Part shown: piece by piece, positions 8,793-18,408 of the stretch | Layout: each line of letters starts with the position of its first letter | How positions within the stretch are numbered: position 1 is the stretch's first letter | From: Cryobacterium sp. SO2 | Lineage (GTDB): Bacteria; Actinomycetota; Actinomycetes; Actinomycetales; Microbacteriaceae | Reading direction: 5' to 3' | Assembly: GCF_026151165.2 (NCBI RefSeq) | Contig: NZ_CP117849.1 | Span: 3,534,001 to 3,598,000 of the forward strand | Length of the DNA stretch: 64,000 nt | Made by a program: the position numbers and the translations under genes | The notes under the pieces: model-generated | Seen by the model: only the letters and a program-made list of their open reading frames with translations | Told to the model about the DNA's origin: nothing | Database searches by the model: none

Positions 8793-9968
8793 GTGAGCAC
8801 CGGTCGCCGCACCATCGGACTAGGCTCCCGACGCTTTCGCCTATTCTTCGTCGCCTATGCCGTCGGCCTTGCCGTCGTGGCAACCACACTGCTGTCCGGA
8901 TTCCACTGGAATCTGCGCCCCGTGGCCCCCGCGCAGGCCGGCGGCACCGCGAGCGAGGTCGATACAACGGCCGTGGTCGGCATCCGCACCTTCGTGGCGC
9001 CCGGTGATGCTGTCATCGACGAGGACGTGGTCTATGCCACCGAGCCGGACGGCACCCAGCTGACCCTGGACGTGTGCTCCCCCGCGGGCACCGTCACACC
9101 GGCCGCCGACGATGCGGCCACTGCGGACGGGGCTGTGGACGACGATCCCGCGGCGACGCCGTCGGCGGATGCGAGCGCGGACGGCTCCGGCGCGGACGCC
9201 AGCGCAAACCTGGAGGCGGGCACGGGCACGGCTGCCGATGCCGGCGCTCTCACCGAGACACCCGTCGAGCCCACGTTGCGTCCCGCTGTGATCTCTGTGC
9301 ACGGCGGAAGCTGGGCGCGCGGGGACAAGGCCAACAGCGACTGGCGCAATGTCTGCGAGTGGCTGGCGTCCGAGGGATTCGTGGCCTACTCGGTGAACTA
9401 TCGCCTGGTGCCGCAGGTCAGCTTCCCCGCCGCGATCGACGACGTCGGCCGCGCCGTGGAGTGGATGCGCGCCAACGCCGGGACCTACGGCATCGACCCT
9501 GACCGCATCGGCGCGTTCGGCGGCTCGGCCGGCGGCAACCTCGTGACGCTCCTCGGCACCCGCGGTCGCGGATCGCTCACGGAAGGCAGCAGGGTCGCGG
9601 CCGTCGCCGAACTCTCCGGGCCGGTCGACCTCAGCTATGAGGGCATCGTCGTCTCAGGCGGGTCGTCGGGCCTGGAGCAGATCGCGCTCGACTATCTCGA
9701 TTGCTCCTCGCTGCTGGACTGTCCGGCCGTCGACGACGCGTCGGCCGTCGACTCGCTTGACCGCACCGACCCGCCGGTCTTCATCGGCACCTCGACCGAG
9801 GAGTTCATCCCCCTCAGCCAGTCGACAGGCTTCGCGGAGGATCTCAACCGACTGGGGATCAACAACCAGCTCGTGACCGTGCCCGGCAACCTGCACTCAA
9901 TCGGAATCCTGGATGCCGCCATGCGCGGCGAGGTCGCGGCCTTCCTGCACGAGCATCTGGGAAGCTGA
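8793..9968 (+). CDS. Membrane-anchored alpha/beta-hydrolase (esterase/lipase type)
   Basis: 391 aa, GTG start with AGGAG six bases upstream and a TATTCT -10 at 8751-8756. An N-terminal helix (FFVAYAVGLAVVATTLL) anchors the protein outside the membrane. An Ala/Asp-rich linker (about residues 100-160) precedes the catalytic domain. HGGSW begins at H170 (oxyanion hole) and FGGSAGG holds the likely nucleophile S245. An acid lies in the IGTSTEEFIPL region and the histidine is in NLHSIG near the end. The fold matches the BD-FAE/hormone-sensitive-lipase group of carboxylesterases. The natural ester is unknown. The gene is monocistronic. Confidence 0.82.
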   Translation: MSTGRRTIGLGSRRFRLFFVAYAVGLAVVATTLLSGFHWNLRPVAPAQAGGTASEVDTTAVVGIRTFVAPGDAVIDEDVVYATEPDGTQLTLDVCSPAGTVTPAADDAATADGAVDDDPAATPSADASADGSGADASANLEAGTGTAADAGALTETPVEPTLRPAVISVHGGSWARGDKANSDWRNVCEWLASEGFVAYSVNYRLVPQVSFPAAIDDVGRAVEWMRANAGTYGIDPDRIGAFGGSAGGNLVTLLGTRGRGSLTEGSRVAAVAELSGPVDLSYEGIVVSGGSSGLEQIALDYLDCSSLLDCPAVDDASAVDSLDRTDPPVFIGTSTEEFIPLSQSTGFAEDLNRLGINNQLVTVPGNLHSIGILDAAMRGEVAAFLHEHLGS

Positions 9969-10085
9969 CCGCACGAGTGGGCTCACCACCCGCACCGTCA
10001 CCGAGCCGGCAAAACAGGTCAGAAATCTTCTCCACAACCTTGTTTCTGCCCAGACAAACGTTCGGTGTTGAGTTATTCTCAATGC

Positions 10086-11666
10086 ATGTCCACCATCGCA
10101 GATCCCTTCACCTCCGGCCCGGTGCTTTCCAGCACCGGGCCCGGTGTGGTCGCGGCTGCGGATTCCCTGATGGCGGCGGTTTCCGCGGTCGACAAATTGG
10201 GCTCGTGCAGTGCAGACTACGACGCGCTGAGCGATGCGGAACTACTGGCCGGGCAACGGGATCTGGCGCGGTTGCGGGGCCTGGTGGAGACCCGGTCGGT
10301 GTGGCTGGCGAAGACCCTCGCGCACCGGTCGAGGCGGGAGCTGGGCCAGGAGGGCTTGGCAGCCCGGCAGGGTTTCCTCTCGCCGGATGAGTTGATTCAG
10401 GAGATGACCGGGTCGACCCGGCAGGATGCCCGCAAGCTCGTGGACGTGGGCCGGATGCTCGGCGATGCCGAGGCCGCGCAGGAAGCGCAGGCCGCGCGCG
10501 CGGCCCAGGCGGAGGACGAATCGGCCATCGCACCGGGTCTGTTCGATGAATTCACGCCGCTCGAGGAGCCGGTGGCCCTGCCGTGGCACGCACCGATCTC
10601 CGACGCCGTGAGCACCGGGGCCCTCTCGGTCGCGGCCGCGCACGCGATCCGAACCGGCCTGGGCGACATCGATTCCGTCGTCACCGGCCAGACCCTCGCC
10701 GACGCAGTGCGCACACTCCTGGAGGAGTCCCGGCGGATGAACGTGGACGCGCTGCTCAAGCGCTCCCGGCGGATGCGGGACTCACTCGACGAGGCCGGCA
10801 TCGCCATCCGGGAGCAGAAGGCCTGGGACGACCGCTACCTGCGGGTCTGGAAGACCCCGGCCGGGCAGGTGCACATCCACGGCTTGTTCCCACCGGAGCA
10901 GGGCGAGTTCATCGTGTCGGTGTACGACAGCCTCACCGGCCCCCGCCGCGGCGGCGTGAGATTCGTCGACCCGGACCGGGCCGCGTGGGCCAAGGCCGTG
11001 CAGGACGACCCGCGCAGCACCGAACAGATCGCCGCCGACACCTTCATCGACCTCCTCAAGGCCGGCGCCGAGGTCAACCCCAACCGGATGCTCGGCGGCC
11101 GCACCCCCGCCGTGCGGGTGCTGACCACTGAACCCGACCAGCGCCCCGTCAGGCGCCCCGCGCCCGCACCCGTAGCAGCGAGTGCGCCGGAACCAGACGA
11201 CATCCTCGTGGCGATCCCCGACGGCACCGGCCACGGCTACATCGAAGGCAACCCGGCGCCGGTGTCAAAGGAGAGCATCGACCGATTGATCTGCACCTCA
11301 GGCACGGTCGAGGTCGTCTTCGACACCGACGGCCAGCCGCTGAACCTGGGCCGGGAGGAGCGAATCTTCAGCCAGGCGCAACGGCTGGCCCTGGCCGCGC
11401 GCGACGGCGGCTGCAGGTGGGGCACCTGCGACCGGCCGCCCTCCCAAACCGAAGCCCATCACCTCGAACACTGGGCCCGCGACCACGGTCATACCGACAT
11501 CCGCCTGGGCATCCTGCTCTGTCCACCACACCACCGCCTCCTGCACGCCCAGGGCTGGCAGATCTTCGAACATCACGGCCGATACTGGTCGCGGCCACCG
11601 GCATCCGTCGACCCCGGCCAGGTACTCATCGAACTACGCAGCAACAGCCCCACCGCACCCAGATAA
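10086..11666 (+). CDS. DUF222 / HNH endonuclease domain protein (13E12-like)
   Basis: 526 aa. The N-terminal two thirds are a DUF222 helical domain (SRRELGQEGL, DARKLVDVGRML). The C-terminus carries an HNH nuclease signature: CRWGTCDRPPS, EAHHLEHWARDHGHT and LCPPHHRLLH, with paired Cys and His ligands. These proteins are present in many near-identical copies in actinobacterial genomes, including the 13E12 repeat proteins. Their role is uncertain; a mobile-element or homing link is often suspected. TATTCT (10074-10079) lies 6 nt before the ATG, indicating a leaderless transcript. No terminal repeats are visible around the gene. Confidence 0.88.
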   Translation: MSTIADPFTSGPVLSSTGPGVVAAADSLMAAVSAVDKLGSCSADYDALSDAELLAGQRDLARLRGLVETRSVWLAKTLAHRSRRELGQEGLAARQGFLSPDELIQEMTGSTRQDARKLVDVGRMLGDAEAAQEAQAARAAQAEDESAIAPGLFDEFTPLEEPVALPWHAPISDAVSTGALSVAAAHAIRTGLGDIDSVVTGQTLADAVRTLLEESRRMNVDALLKRSRRMRDSLDEAGIAIREQKAWDDRYLRVWKTPAGQVHIHGLFPPEQGEFIVSVYDSLTGPRRGGVRFVDPDRAAWAKAVQDDPRSTEQIAADTFIDLLKAGAEVNPNRMLGGRTPAVRVLTTEPDQRPVRRPAPAPVAASAPEPDDILVAIPDGTGHGYIEGNPAPVSKESIDRLICTSGTVEVVFDTDGQPLNLGREERIFSQAQRLALAARDGGCRWGTCDRPPSQTEAHHLEHWARDHGHTDIRLGILLCPPHHRLLHAQGWQIFEHHGRYWSRPPASVDPGQVLIELRSNSPTAPR

Positions 11667-11806
11667 CGGGCAGGGGCGCGACACATGCAGGGCGGGTCGC
11701 CAGGGCGGGACAGCAGGTCGTAGCGGGCTCCGGCGGCTGGTGCGATACTGCCTCCACCTGCCGGATACCGGCTATCACTCATACCGAACCCGGGGTGCGA
11801 AACGGC

Positions 11807-13582
11807 ATGAATCTGACGTCGAACGGTCGCACCGGACACCATGGTGGGTACGCACGCCGACTTCGTCAGCTCGGGATCGGGAGCCTGCTCGTCGCCGGCT
11901 CGGTCGTGCTCACGGCGGGTGCACCCGCAGGCACTCCCGGCCTGGCTCCGACAAGTGCGACCTCTCTAGTTGCCGGGCCCGCAGCCGCGCCCACACCAAC
12001 GCCCACTCCCACTCCCACTCCCACTCCCACTCCCACTCCCACTCCCACTCCCACTGCAACGCCTCCGACCGCGGCTCCTGGGACACCGACACCGACGTCC
12101 TCGGCACCGGGGGCCTCCCCCACGCCCACGAGCCAACTCCCGTCCACGCCGACACCGCCGGCCTCCACTCCCTCACCCTCAGCCACGTCACTGCCGACAG
12201 CCCCCTCCTCGCCCACATCAACACCGACACCGACACCGACGCCGAAACCGACGCCGAATAGTCCGCCGACCCCGACCCCGACCCCGAAGCCGACGTCGCC
12301 ATCGCCGTCGCCATCGCCGTCGCCGTCGCCGTCCACGGGGACACCGACGCCCACCGGCACGCCGACGCCCACTGCGACACCGACGCCATCACCCGCCGAA
12401 GGTTCTCCCACACCGTCACCGACCGAGGTTCCCGGCACCGTTGCGGGCGGGGAGGCGGTCACGCCGAGCGTGCCGACCGTGCCGGATCAGCGGCCCGCAC
12501 CGGTTGGCCCGGTAGTGCCCGTGACGCCGGAGGACGAGGCCCCGTCGCTGGCCGCGTCGAGGGCGGCATCCGCCCTCGCGGCGGCGGAGACCACTCACGC
12601 CGACGCCCAAGCTGCCTACGACGCCGCCAGACTCGACCTGTCGGCGACCCTGGCCGACCATGACGCCGCCCTCACCCGGGTCGACGAGGTACGTGCCCTC
12701 GCCGACGCCGCCGTGGTCACGGCAGACGCGTCGACCAAGACCCTGGCCGCCCTGGTGCGGGCGATGGTGCAACAGAGCTCGGACACGACCGCCTTCGACG
12801 CGCTCCTCGGGGCTCAGGGCGAGGGCGACCTGCTGGCCCGGCTAGGCAGCGTGGATCGGCTGGCCTCCCTCACCGGCAACATCAGTGAGATCCGTGACCG
12901 GGTCGAGCTGGACACCGCACGCTCGAATGCCCTGCAAGCCGACTTCGCCGCCGCCCAGGAAGCCGCGGCCGCCTTTCCCGTGGCCGCCAAACAGGAGGCG
13001 CTCGCAGCCGCCGAGCTCACACTGAGCCAGGCCACCGCAGCCCTCGCCGCCGCGGCCGAGAACGCCCGGATCGCACTGGCGGAGTCGGCGGAGGCATCCG
13101 CTGACCGCTCAGCGGAGGCGACCAGCCAACTGGCCGGGGTGCTAGGCGCACGGCTGAGCAATCAGGGTTGGGCCACGCCGGCGGTCGGCATCATCAACGA
13201 CGGCTTCGGTCCCCGCCCCGACCTTCCTCTGCCCGGCGTCGAACCGTTCCATTCGGGCACCGACCTCGGCGCGGCCTGCGGCACGCCGATCTACGCCGCC
13301 AGCGCCGGAACCGTGATCCAGACCGGACAGCTGGGCACCTACGGCAACTGGATCCTGATCGACCACGGCGACGGTGTCAACACCGGCTACGCCCACATCC
13401 GCGACGGTGCCACGCTGGTACAGGCCGGTGACACGGTGACGGCCGGCCAAGTGATCGCCGGGGTGGGCAGCACCGGAGCGTCAACCGGCTGCCACCTGCA
13501 CATCGAGGTGCGGGTGGACGGCACCGCGATCGACCCGCAACCGTTCTTCGCCGCACACGGGATCGACCTCGGCGCCGGCTGA
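11807..13582 (+). CDS. Secreted M23 metallopeptidase with Thr-Pro tract and coiled coil
   Basis: 591 aa from the ATG at 11807. A basic start and hydrophobic segment (IGSLLVAGSVVLTAGAP) form a signal peptide. Residues of about 60-215 are a Thr/Pro/Ser tract that would span the cell wall. Residues 230-440 are Ala-rich helix of the coiled-coil type seen in EnvC/NlpD-like proteins. The C-terminal M23 domain keeps the zinc ligands HSGTD and HLHIE and ends GIDLGAG. Family members are glycyl endopeptidases or regulators of amidases in cell separation. A GATACT near 11745 may be the -10. The gene meets the RND gene with stops one base apart. Confidence 0.9.
   Translation: MNLTSNGRTGHHGGYARRLRQLGIGSLLVAGSVVLTAGAPAGTPGLAPTSATSLVAGPAAAPTPTPTPTPTPTPTPTPTPTPTATPPTAAPGTPTPTSSAPGASPTPTSQLPSTPTPPASTPSPSATSLPTAPSSPTSTPTPTPTPKPTPNSPPTPTPTPKPTSPSPSPSPSPSPSTGTPTPTGTPTPTATPTPSPAEGSPTPSPTEVPGTVAGGEAVTPSVPTVPDQRPAPVGPVVPVTPEDEAPSLAASRAASALAAAETTHADAQAAYDAARLDLSATLADHDAALTRVDEVRALADAAVVTADASTKTLAALVRAMVQQSSDTTAFDALLGAQGEGDLLARLGSVDRLASLTGNISEIRDRVELDTARSNALQADFAAAQEAAAAFPVAAKQEALAAAELTLSQATAALAAAAENARIALAESAEASADRSAEATSQLAGVLGARLSNQGWATPAVGIINDGFGPRPDLPLPGVEPFHSGTDLGAACGTPIYAASAGTVIQTGQLGTYGNWILIDHGDGVNTGYAHIRDGATLVQAGDTVTAGQVIAGVGSTGASTGCHLHIEVRVDGTAIDPQPFFAAHGIDLGAG
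11996..12056 (+). repeat. Hexanucleotide tract coding for Pro-Thr
   Basis: About nine CCCACT units in a row inside the M23 gene, each adding one Pro-Thr pair. Length changes would keep the frame, so the tract can vary spacer length without switching the gene off. Looser CCGACN and CCGTCG repeats follow to about 12400. Confidence 0.9.
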
Positions 13583-13583
13583 A

Positions 13584-16500
13584 TCAGCGAGCGGCGCGGC
13601 GCAAGCGGCGGCGGTCCCGGCCGCCCTCCACCACCAGATACAACACGGGAAGCACCACCAGGGTGAGCACCGTCGACGAGACGAGGCCGCCGATGACCAC
13701 CAGGGCCAGCGGCTGGGAGATGAACCCACCGTGCCCGGTGAGACCGACAGCCATGGGCAGCAACGCGAAGATCGTGGCCAGCGCGGTCATCAGGATCGGG
13801 CGCAACCGGCGAGACGCGCCGTGCATCAGGGCGTCGAAGACGGACTGTCCCCGGCGCCGGTACTGGTTGACCAGGTCGACGAGCACGATGGCGTTGGTCA
13901 CGACGATGCCGATGAGCATCAACACCCCGATGAGCGATGCCACACCGAGCGGGATGCCGGTGATCACCTGCAGCGCGATGGCACCGGTGGCCGCGAACGG
14001 CACCGAGACGAGAAGCAGCAGCGGCTGCAACAGCGACCTGAACGTGGCGACCATGACGATGTAGACGATCAGGATGGCGACGAGCATCGCGATGCCGAGC
14101 TGCTGGAAGGCCTCGGTCTGGTCGGCCGAGACCCCGCCGAGAGACGCCGTGGCGCCCGTGGGCAGCTCGGTGTCGGCCAGCGCCGCCGTCACCTGGGCCG
14201 TCGCGGTGCCGAGGTCGTCGCTGTTCGGCGTGGCCGCGACCGTCGCCGTGCGGAGGCCCTTGGTGGTGGTGAGTGTCGACGGTCCGTCGACCTGCTCCAC
14301 CGTGGCCAGGGTGTCCAGCGCGACCGTGCCGGAGAGGGTGGGAATCGGCAGGGCCGCGAGCTCGGCCGTGCTGGCCGGGGACGAGGCTGACTGCAGGTAC
14401 ACCGACAGGCTGGCTTCGTCGATCGTGATGGAGCCGATGCTGCTCGGCTGCATCGCCTGCGACACCAGGGTGCCCAGGGCGAGCTCGCTGAGCCCGGCCG
14501 CGGCGGCCGCGGTGCGATCGATGGTCACGGCGATATAGGGGCGCGATGCGGCCAGGTTGCTGCTCACCTGGGTGACGGAGTCGAGGTCGCCGACGGCGGC
14601 GAGGATGTCGTCTGACGCCGTCTGGAGGTCGGCTCCGGAGGCGGCCGTGATCTCGATCTCGATGTCGGAGGAACCGCCGAAGCCGCCGCCCGCCGAGACC
14701 GTGATCGCGCCCGCGTCGGTGATTCCGTCGAGCTGGTCACGGACCTCGGCCTGCACCGCGTCCGCGTCGGCGGAGTCGGCGGTGGTGACCGAGTAGGTGA
14801 CGGTGCTCGACGACGAGCCACCACCGGCGAAAGCGGCGAAAGCGCTGCCGCCGCCGATGGACACCTGCACGATGCTGACGCCGTCGGTCGCGCGAATTGA
14901 ATCCTCAACGGCGGTGGACGCCGCATCCTGGGCGTCCAGGCTGGTGCCTACCGGAAGCTCCTGGGTGACCTGGAAGGTGGACTGGCCGGTGGAGCCGAGG
15001 AAGTTGACCTTCATGAACGGCAGCAGCGCGAGCGTGCCGACAAGCACCAGAGCCGCGAGCGTGAGCGTGGCCACGTAGTGCTTGAGGGTCCAGCGGATGA
15101 TGGGCAGGTAGCCCTTTTGCAGCCGGCTGGGCTGCTCGCGCGCGTCGCGCTCGTCGAACCCATCGGCATCCGGCGCGGCATGCCGGTTGCGGGTCAGCGG
15201 CGCGGTCCCGGTGGGCGCTGCGGCGGCGGATCCCGCGGGCAGTGCCTCGGCGGCGCCAGCCGTTTCCTCGACCGCGGGCACCTCGGCAGGAGCCATGTCG
15301 GCGGCGGTCACCTCGGCGGCGGGCTTGGGCGCGCGCAGGAACCAGTAGGCCAGCACGGGAACGATGGTGAGGGCCACGAGCAGGGACGCGAGCAGCGCGA
15401 TGGTGACGGTGAGCGCGAACGGGCGGAAGAGCTCGCCGGTGGAGCCGCCGACGAACGAGATCGGCAGGAACACCGTGACGGTGGTGATGGTGGAGGCCGT
15501 GATCGCTCCGGCCACCTCGCGCACGGCGCGCACGATGGTCTCGGCGCGGTCGGCGCCCCAGACCAGGTGGCGCTTGATGTTCTCGATCACCACGATGGAG
15601 TCGTCGACGACCCGGCCGATGGCGATCGTGAGGGCGCCGAGGGTGAGGATGTTGAGCGAGTAGCCCACCGACTGCAGACCGATGAAGGTGATGAGCACCG
15701 AGGTGGGAATGGAGATGGCGGTCACCAGGGTGGCCCGCACCGACAGCAGGAAGACCAGGATCACCAGGACCGCGAAGACCAGTCCGAGGATGCCTTCCTG
15801 GGTGAGCGCGTCGATGGACTCCTGGATGAACGGGGCCTGGTCGAAGACCACGGTCATGGTGGTGCCCGGCACGGCGTCCTCGAGCTGCGGCAGGATGGCG
15901 CGCACCGCTGTGGAGACATCGACGGTGTTGGCGGCGGGCACCTTGGTGACCGAGATAGTGAGGGCGGGCTCGCCGTCCACCCGGGAGATGCTCGTGACGG
16001 GGTTGTCGACGACGGCCACCGAGGCGACGTCGCCGATCGTGACCGGCGTGGCTGCCGCGCGCGGCAGAGCGGCGGCCGTGCTGTTGCCGATCAGGGGCAG
16101 GGCGGCGATGTCTTCGGCGGAGCCGAGCTTGGTGCCGGCCTGCACCGAGAGGGTCTGGTCGTTCTCGGTGATCGAGCCGGCCGGGATGAGCGACCCGTTC
16201 TGCTGCAGGGCATCGCGGATGGAGGCCGCGCTGAGCCCGCGCGCGGCGAGTTTCGCGGCATCCGGCGTAATGGTGACGCGCTGGCCGATGTCGCCGACCA
16301 GGGCCGCGTCGCGCACGCCGTCGACGTCTCGGATGTCGCCGAGCACGCTGCGGGTGAGCTGATCGGCGACGGTGTCGGCGTCACCACCGGACACGGCCAG
16401 GGACAGCACGGGGAAGTCGTCGATGCTGCCGCTGATCACCTGGGGGTCGAGGTCGGCCGGCAGGGTGGTCTTGATGCGGTTGATCGCCTGGCTGATCTTG

Positions 16501-16820
16501 GACTCGGCTTTGACCAGGTCGGTGCCGTAGGTGAACGTGGCATTGACCAGTGAGGAGTTGGTGCTGCTCGTGGTCGAGGTGGTTTCCAGACCCTCGATGC
16601 CCTGGATGGCGGTCTCGATGGGGGTGGAGACATCGTCGTTGACGACCTCGGGTGACGCGCCGGGGTAGCTCGTGGAGATCAGCAGCGTGGGCAGCTGCAG
16701 CGACGGGATCAGCTCCTGCTTGAGGCTGGTCAGCGCCAGGCTGCCGAAAATCGCCGCGACGATGGTGATGAGCGCGATGAGCGCCCGGTTCTTCATGCTC
16801 AGGACAGAGAGGAAATACAC
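13584..16820 (-). CDS. HAE1-type RND efflux transporter (AcrB/SwrC-like)
   Basis: 1078 aa, full length for the family. TM1 begins at once (RALIALITIVAAIFGSLAL), followed by a porter domain with YPGASPEVVNDDVSTPIE. The TM4 proton-relay motif is present (GRVVDDSIVVIENIKRHL, two adjacent Asp). TM9-12 include ISLIGVLMLIGIVVTNAIVL-like segments. A long Ala/Pro-rich insertion sits between the two halves. In Gram-positives such proteins act without an outer-membrane channel, as SwrC does for surfactin. The GTG start at 16820 has GATACT 6 nt upstream, so it is probably leaderless. No periplasmic adaptor gene is nearby. Substrate unknown. Confidence 0.9.
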   Translation of the reverse strand: MYFLSVLSMKNRALIALITIVAAIFGSLALTSLKQELIPSLQLPTLLISTSYPGASPEVVNDDVSTPIETAIQGIEGLETTSTTSSTNSSLVNATFTYGTDLVKAESKISQAINRIKTTLPADLDPQVISGSIDDFPVLSLAVSGGDADTVADQLTRSVLGDIRDVDGVRDAALVGDIGQRVTITPDAAKLAARGLSAASIRDALQQNGSLIPAGSITENDQTLSVQAGTKLGSAEDIAALPLIGNSTAAALPRAAATPVTIGDVASVAVVDNPVTSISRVDGEPALTISVTKVPAANTVDVSTAVRAILPQLEDAVPGTTMTVVFDQAPFIQESIDALTQEGILGLVFAVLVILVFLLSVRATLVTAISIPTSVLITFIGLQSVGYSLNILTLGALTIAIGRVVDDSIVVIENIKRHLVWGADRAETIVRAVREVAGAITASTITTVTVFLPISFVGGSTGELFRPFALTVTIALLASLLVALTIVPVLAYWFLRAPKPAAEVTAADMAPAEVPAVEETAGAAEALPAGSAAAAPTGTAPLTRNRHAAPDADGFDERDAREQPSRLQKGYLPIIRWTLKHYVATLTLAALVLVGTLALLPFMKVNFLGSTGQSTFQVTQELPVGTSLDAQDAASTAVEDSIRATDGVSIVQVSIGGGSAFAAFAGGGSSSSTVTYSVTTADSADADAVQAEVRDQLDGITDAGAITVSAGGGFGGSSDIEIEITAASGADLQTASDDILAAVGDLDSVTQVSSNLAASRPYIAVTIDRTAAAAAGLSELALGTLVSQAMQPSSIGSITIDEASLSVYLQSASSPASTAELAALPIPTLSGTVALDTLATVEQVDGPSTLTTTKGLRTATVAATPNSDDLGTATAQVTAALADTELPTGATASLGGVSADQTEAFQQLGIAMLVAILIVYIVMVATFRSLLQPLLLLVSVPFAATGAIALQVITGIPLGVASLIGVLMLIGIVVTNAIVLVDLVNQYRRRGQSVFDALMHGASRRLRPILMTALATIFALLPMAVGLTGHGGFISQPLALVVIGGLVSSTVLTLVVLPVLYLVVEGGRDRRRLRRAAR

Positions 16821-16893
16821 CCGATCAGTATCTCAGTGCACGGTCTGCAGGTTTCAGAACTGGGCAGCGCAAATAGTGACGGTCTCGTTACGG

Positions 16894-18345
16894 TTACACG
16901 ACGTCGGCGAGATAGCCGGTGTCGGGCAACGGATGCCGCAGCAGCGACTCCCAGGCCAGGGCGAGGGCATCGAGGGCGCGGGGCATCTCGTCCGGTCCGT
17001 AACAGAAGGGGATGCGCAGGAATCTCTCGAAGGCCCCGTCGATGCCGAACCGCGGGCCGGCTGGCAGCAACAGACCCTGGGCGCGGGCGGCCAGGGCGAG
17101 CTGGGAGCTGACCGGGCGGCCGAGGTTGACCCAGAGGGTGATGCCGCCGTCCACGTGCGGCACCTGCCACTCGGGGAATCGCTCGGCGAGGCCGGCGACG
17201 AGGCGGTCACGGCCGGCGCGGAGCAGCGTCCGGCGGGACTCGAGGATGCCGGGCAGTTCCTGCAGCAGGCGGGTGACTATGAGCTGCTCGAGCACCGGGG
17301 TGCCCAGGTCGTTGGCCAGCCGGGCGGCCGCGAGCTTGCGGATGAGGCCGGGGTCGGCGCGGATCCAGCCCACCCGCAGGCCGCCCCAGACCGTCTTGCC
17401 GACGGATCCGACCGTGACGGCGAGGTCGGGTCTAGCCGGGTCGGCCGACGCCGCGAACGGCGGGAACTCCCCGACCCGGTCGATGTCGAGCTCGCCGATG
17501 GTCTCGTCGTTGATCAGAACCGTGCCCTGCCGGGCCGCTGCGGCCAGTACCCGTTCGCGCTGCGCCAGCGGCATGGTCTGCCCGGTGGGGTTCTGGAAGT
17601 CCGGCATCAGGTAGCCGAGCACCGGATTGCTGCGCTCCAGGGTCTGCAGCAGCGCGGACTCGTCCCAGCCGGCGTCGGCGCCGGGCAGCGCGGCGGTCAC
17701 CGACACGGGCATCAGCCGGCCGCCCGCCGCCCGCAATGCCTCGTAGGCGTGCGGGTAGGTGGGCGTCTCGATGAGCACCCTGTCGCCGCGATTGATCAGC
17801 ACCCGGGCCAGCAGGGCGATCGCGTGCTGGGCGCCGACGGTCACCATGATCTGCTCGGGCTCGGTGGGCAGGCCCCTGGCCCGGTAGCGGTCGGCGATCG
17901 CCCGGCGCAGCTCGGGGATGCCCAGCGGGTCGAACCCCGAACCGGTGAGGTGCCTGGGCAGGTCGGCCGCGGCGAGCACAGCCACCTCGGCCAGCCCGGG
18001 CCAGGCCGGCAACACGGCCTGGCCGAGGTCGAGCACGGCGGTCGCGCCAGGCGCATCCGTGCCGGCCGGCGCGCCCGGCAGACGGGTCATACTGCCGGAG
18101 CCCTGCACGCTGTGCAGGAAGCCCGCTTCGCGCAGCTCGCGGTACGCGGCCGTGACCGTGGTGCGGCTGAGCCCGAGCCGGGCGCCGAGGTCACGTTCGG
18201 CGGGCAGCCGGCTGTCGGTGGGGATGCGGCCGTCGAGGGTGAGTAGGCGGATGCGGTCGGCCAGCGCCCCGTAGGCGGTGCCGCGGGTGCGCCACTCCCC
18301 CAGGAGCGTCTCGAGGGCGCGGGCGGTCAGCTGGTTCGGCGACAT
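16894..18345 (-). CDS. MocR-type GntR regulator with aminotransferase domain
   Basis: 483 aa. Residues 20-90 are a GntR winged helix (GRIPTDSRLPAERDLGARLG, SRTTVTAAYRELREAGFLH). A class I aminotransferase-fold domain follows, with the PLP lysine in SVGKTVWGGLRVGW and the Asp/Asn motif MPDFQNPTGQ. Members are PLP-sensing regulators. It is divergent from yczE, the same arrangement as Bacillus yczR-yczE, so it most likely controls that gene and itself. TAGAGT (complement 18352-18357) lies 6 nt before the ATG, which makes the transcript leaderless. The target repeats are probably in the 63 bp between the two genes. Confidence 0.92.
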   Translation of the reverse strand: MSPNQLTARALETLLGEWRTRGTAYGALADRIRLLTLDGRIPTDSRLPAERDLGARLGLSRTTVTAAYRELREAGFLHSVQGSGSMTRLPGAPAGTDAPGATAVLDLGQAVLPAWPGLAEVAVLAAADLPRHLTGSGFDPLGIPELRRAIADRYRARGLPTEPEQIMVTVGAQHAIALLARVLINRGDRVLIETPTYPHAYEALRAAGGRLMPVSVTAALPGADAGWDESALLQTLERSNPVLGYLMPDFQNPTGQTMPLAQRERVLAAAARQGTVLINDETIGELDIDRVGEFPPFAASADPARPDLAVTVGSVGKTVWGGLRVGWIRADPGLIRKLAAARLANDLGTPVLEQLIVTRLLQELPGILESRRTLLRAGRDRLVAGLAERFPEWQVPHVDGGITLWVNLGRPVSSQLALAARAQGLLLPAGPRFGIDGAFERFLRIPFCYGPDEMPRALDALALAWESLLRHPLPDTGYLADVV

Positions 18346-18362
18346 GAAGCCACTCTAGACAG

Positions 18363-18405
18363 ATTGGCTACTTGAGAACAGCCTTTGGATGCAATTGGAT
18401 TGGCT
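18363..18405. promoter_or_regulatory. Candidate MocR operator repeats
   Basis: ATTGGCT occurs as a direct repeat at 18363-18369 and 18399-18405, 36 bp apart, with a third half-copy ATTGG at 18394. Direct repeats are the usual target of MocR regulators. The -10 of the regulator lies just left of the first repeat and the yczE start is 3 bp after the last one. Confidence 0.55.
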
Positions 18406-18408
18406 CTT

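Noticed and set aside
10086..11666. HNH gene as part of an insertion sequence or intron
   Set aside because: No inverted repeats, target duplication or interrupted gene was seen around it.
11866..12462. Val-Gly repeat protein on the minus strand
   Set aside because: It is the complement of the Pro-Thr tract in the M23 gene.
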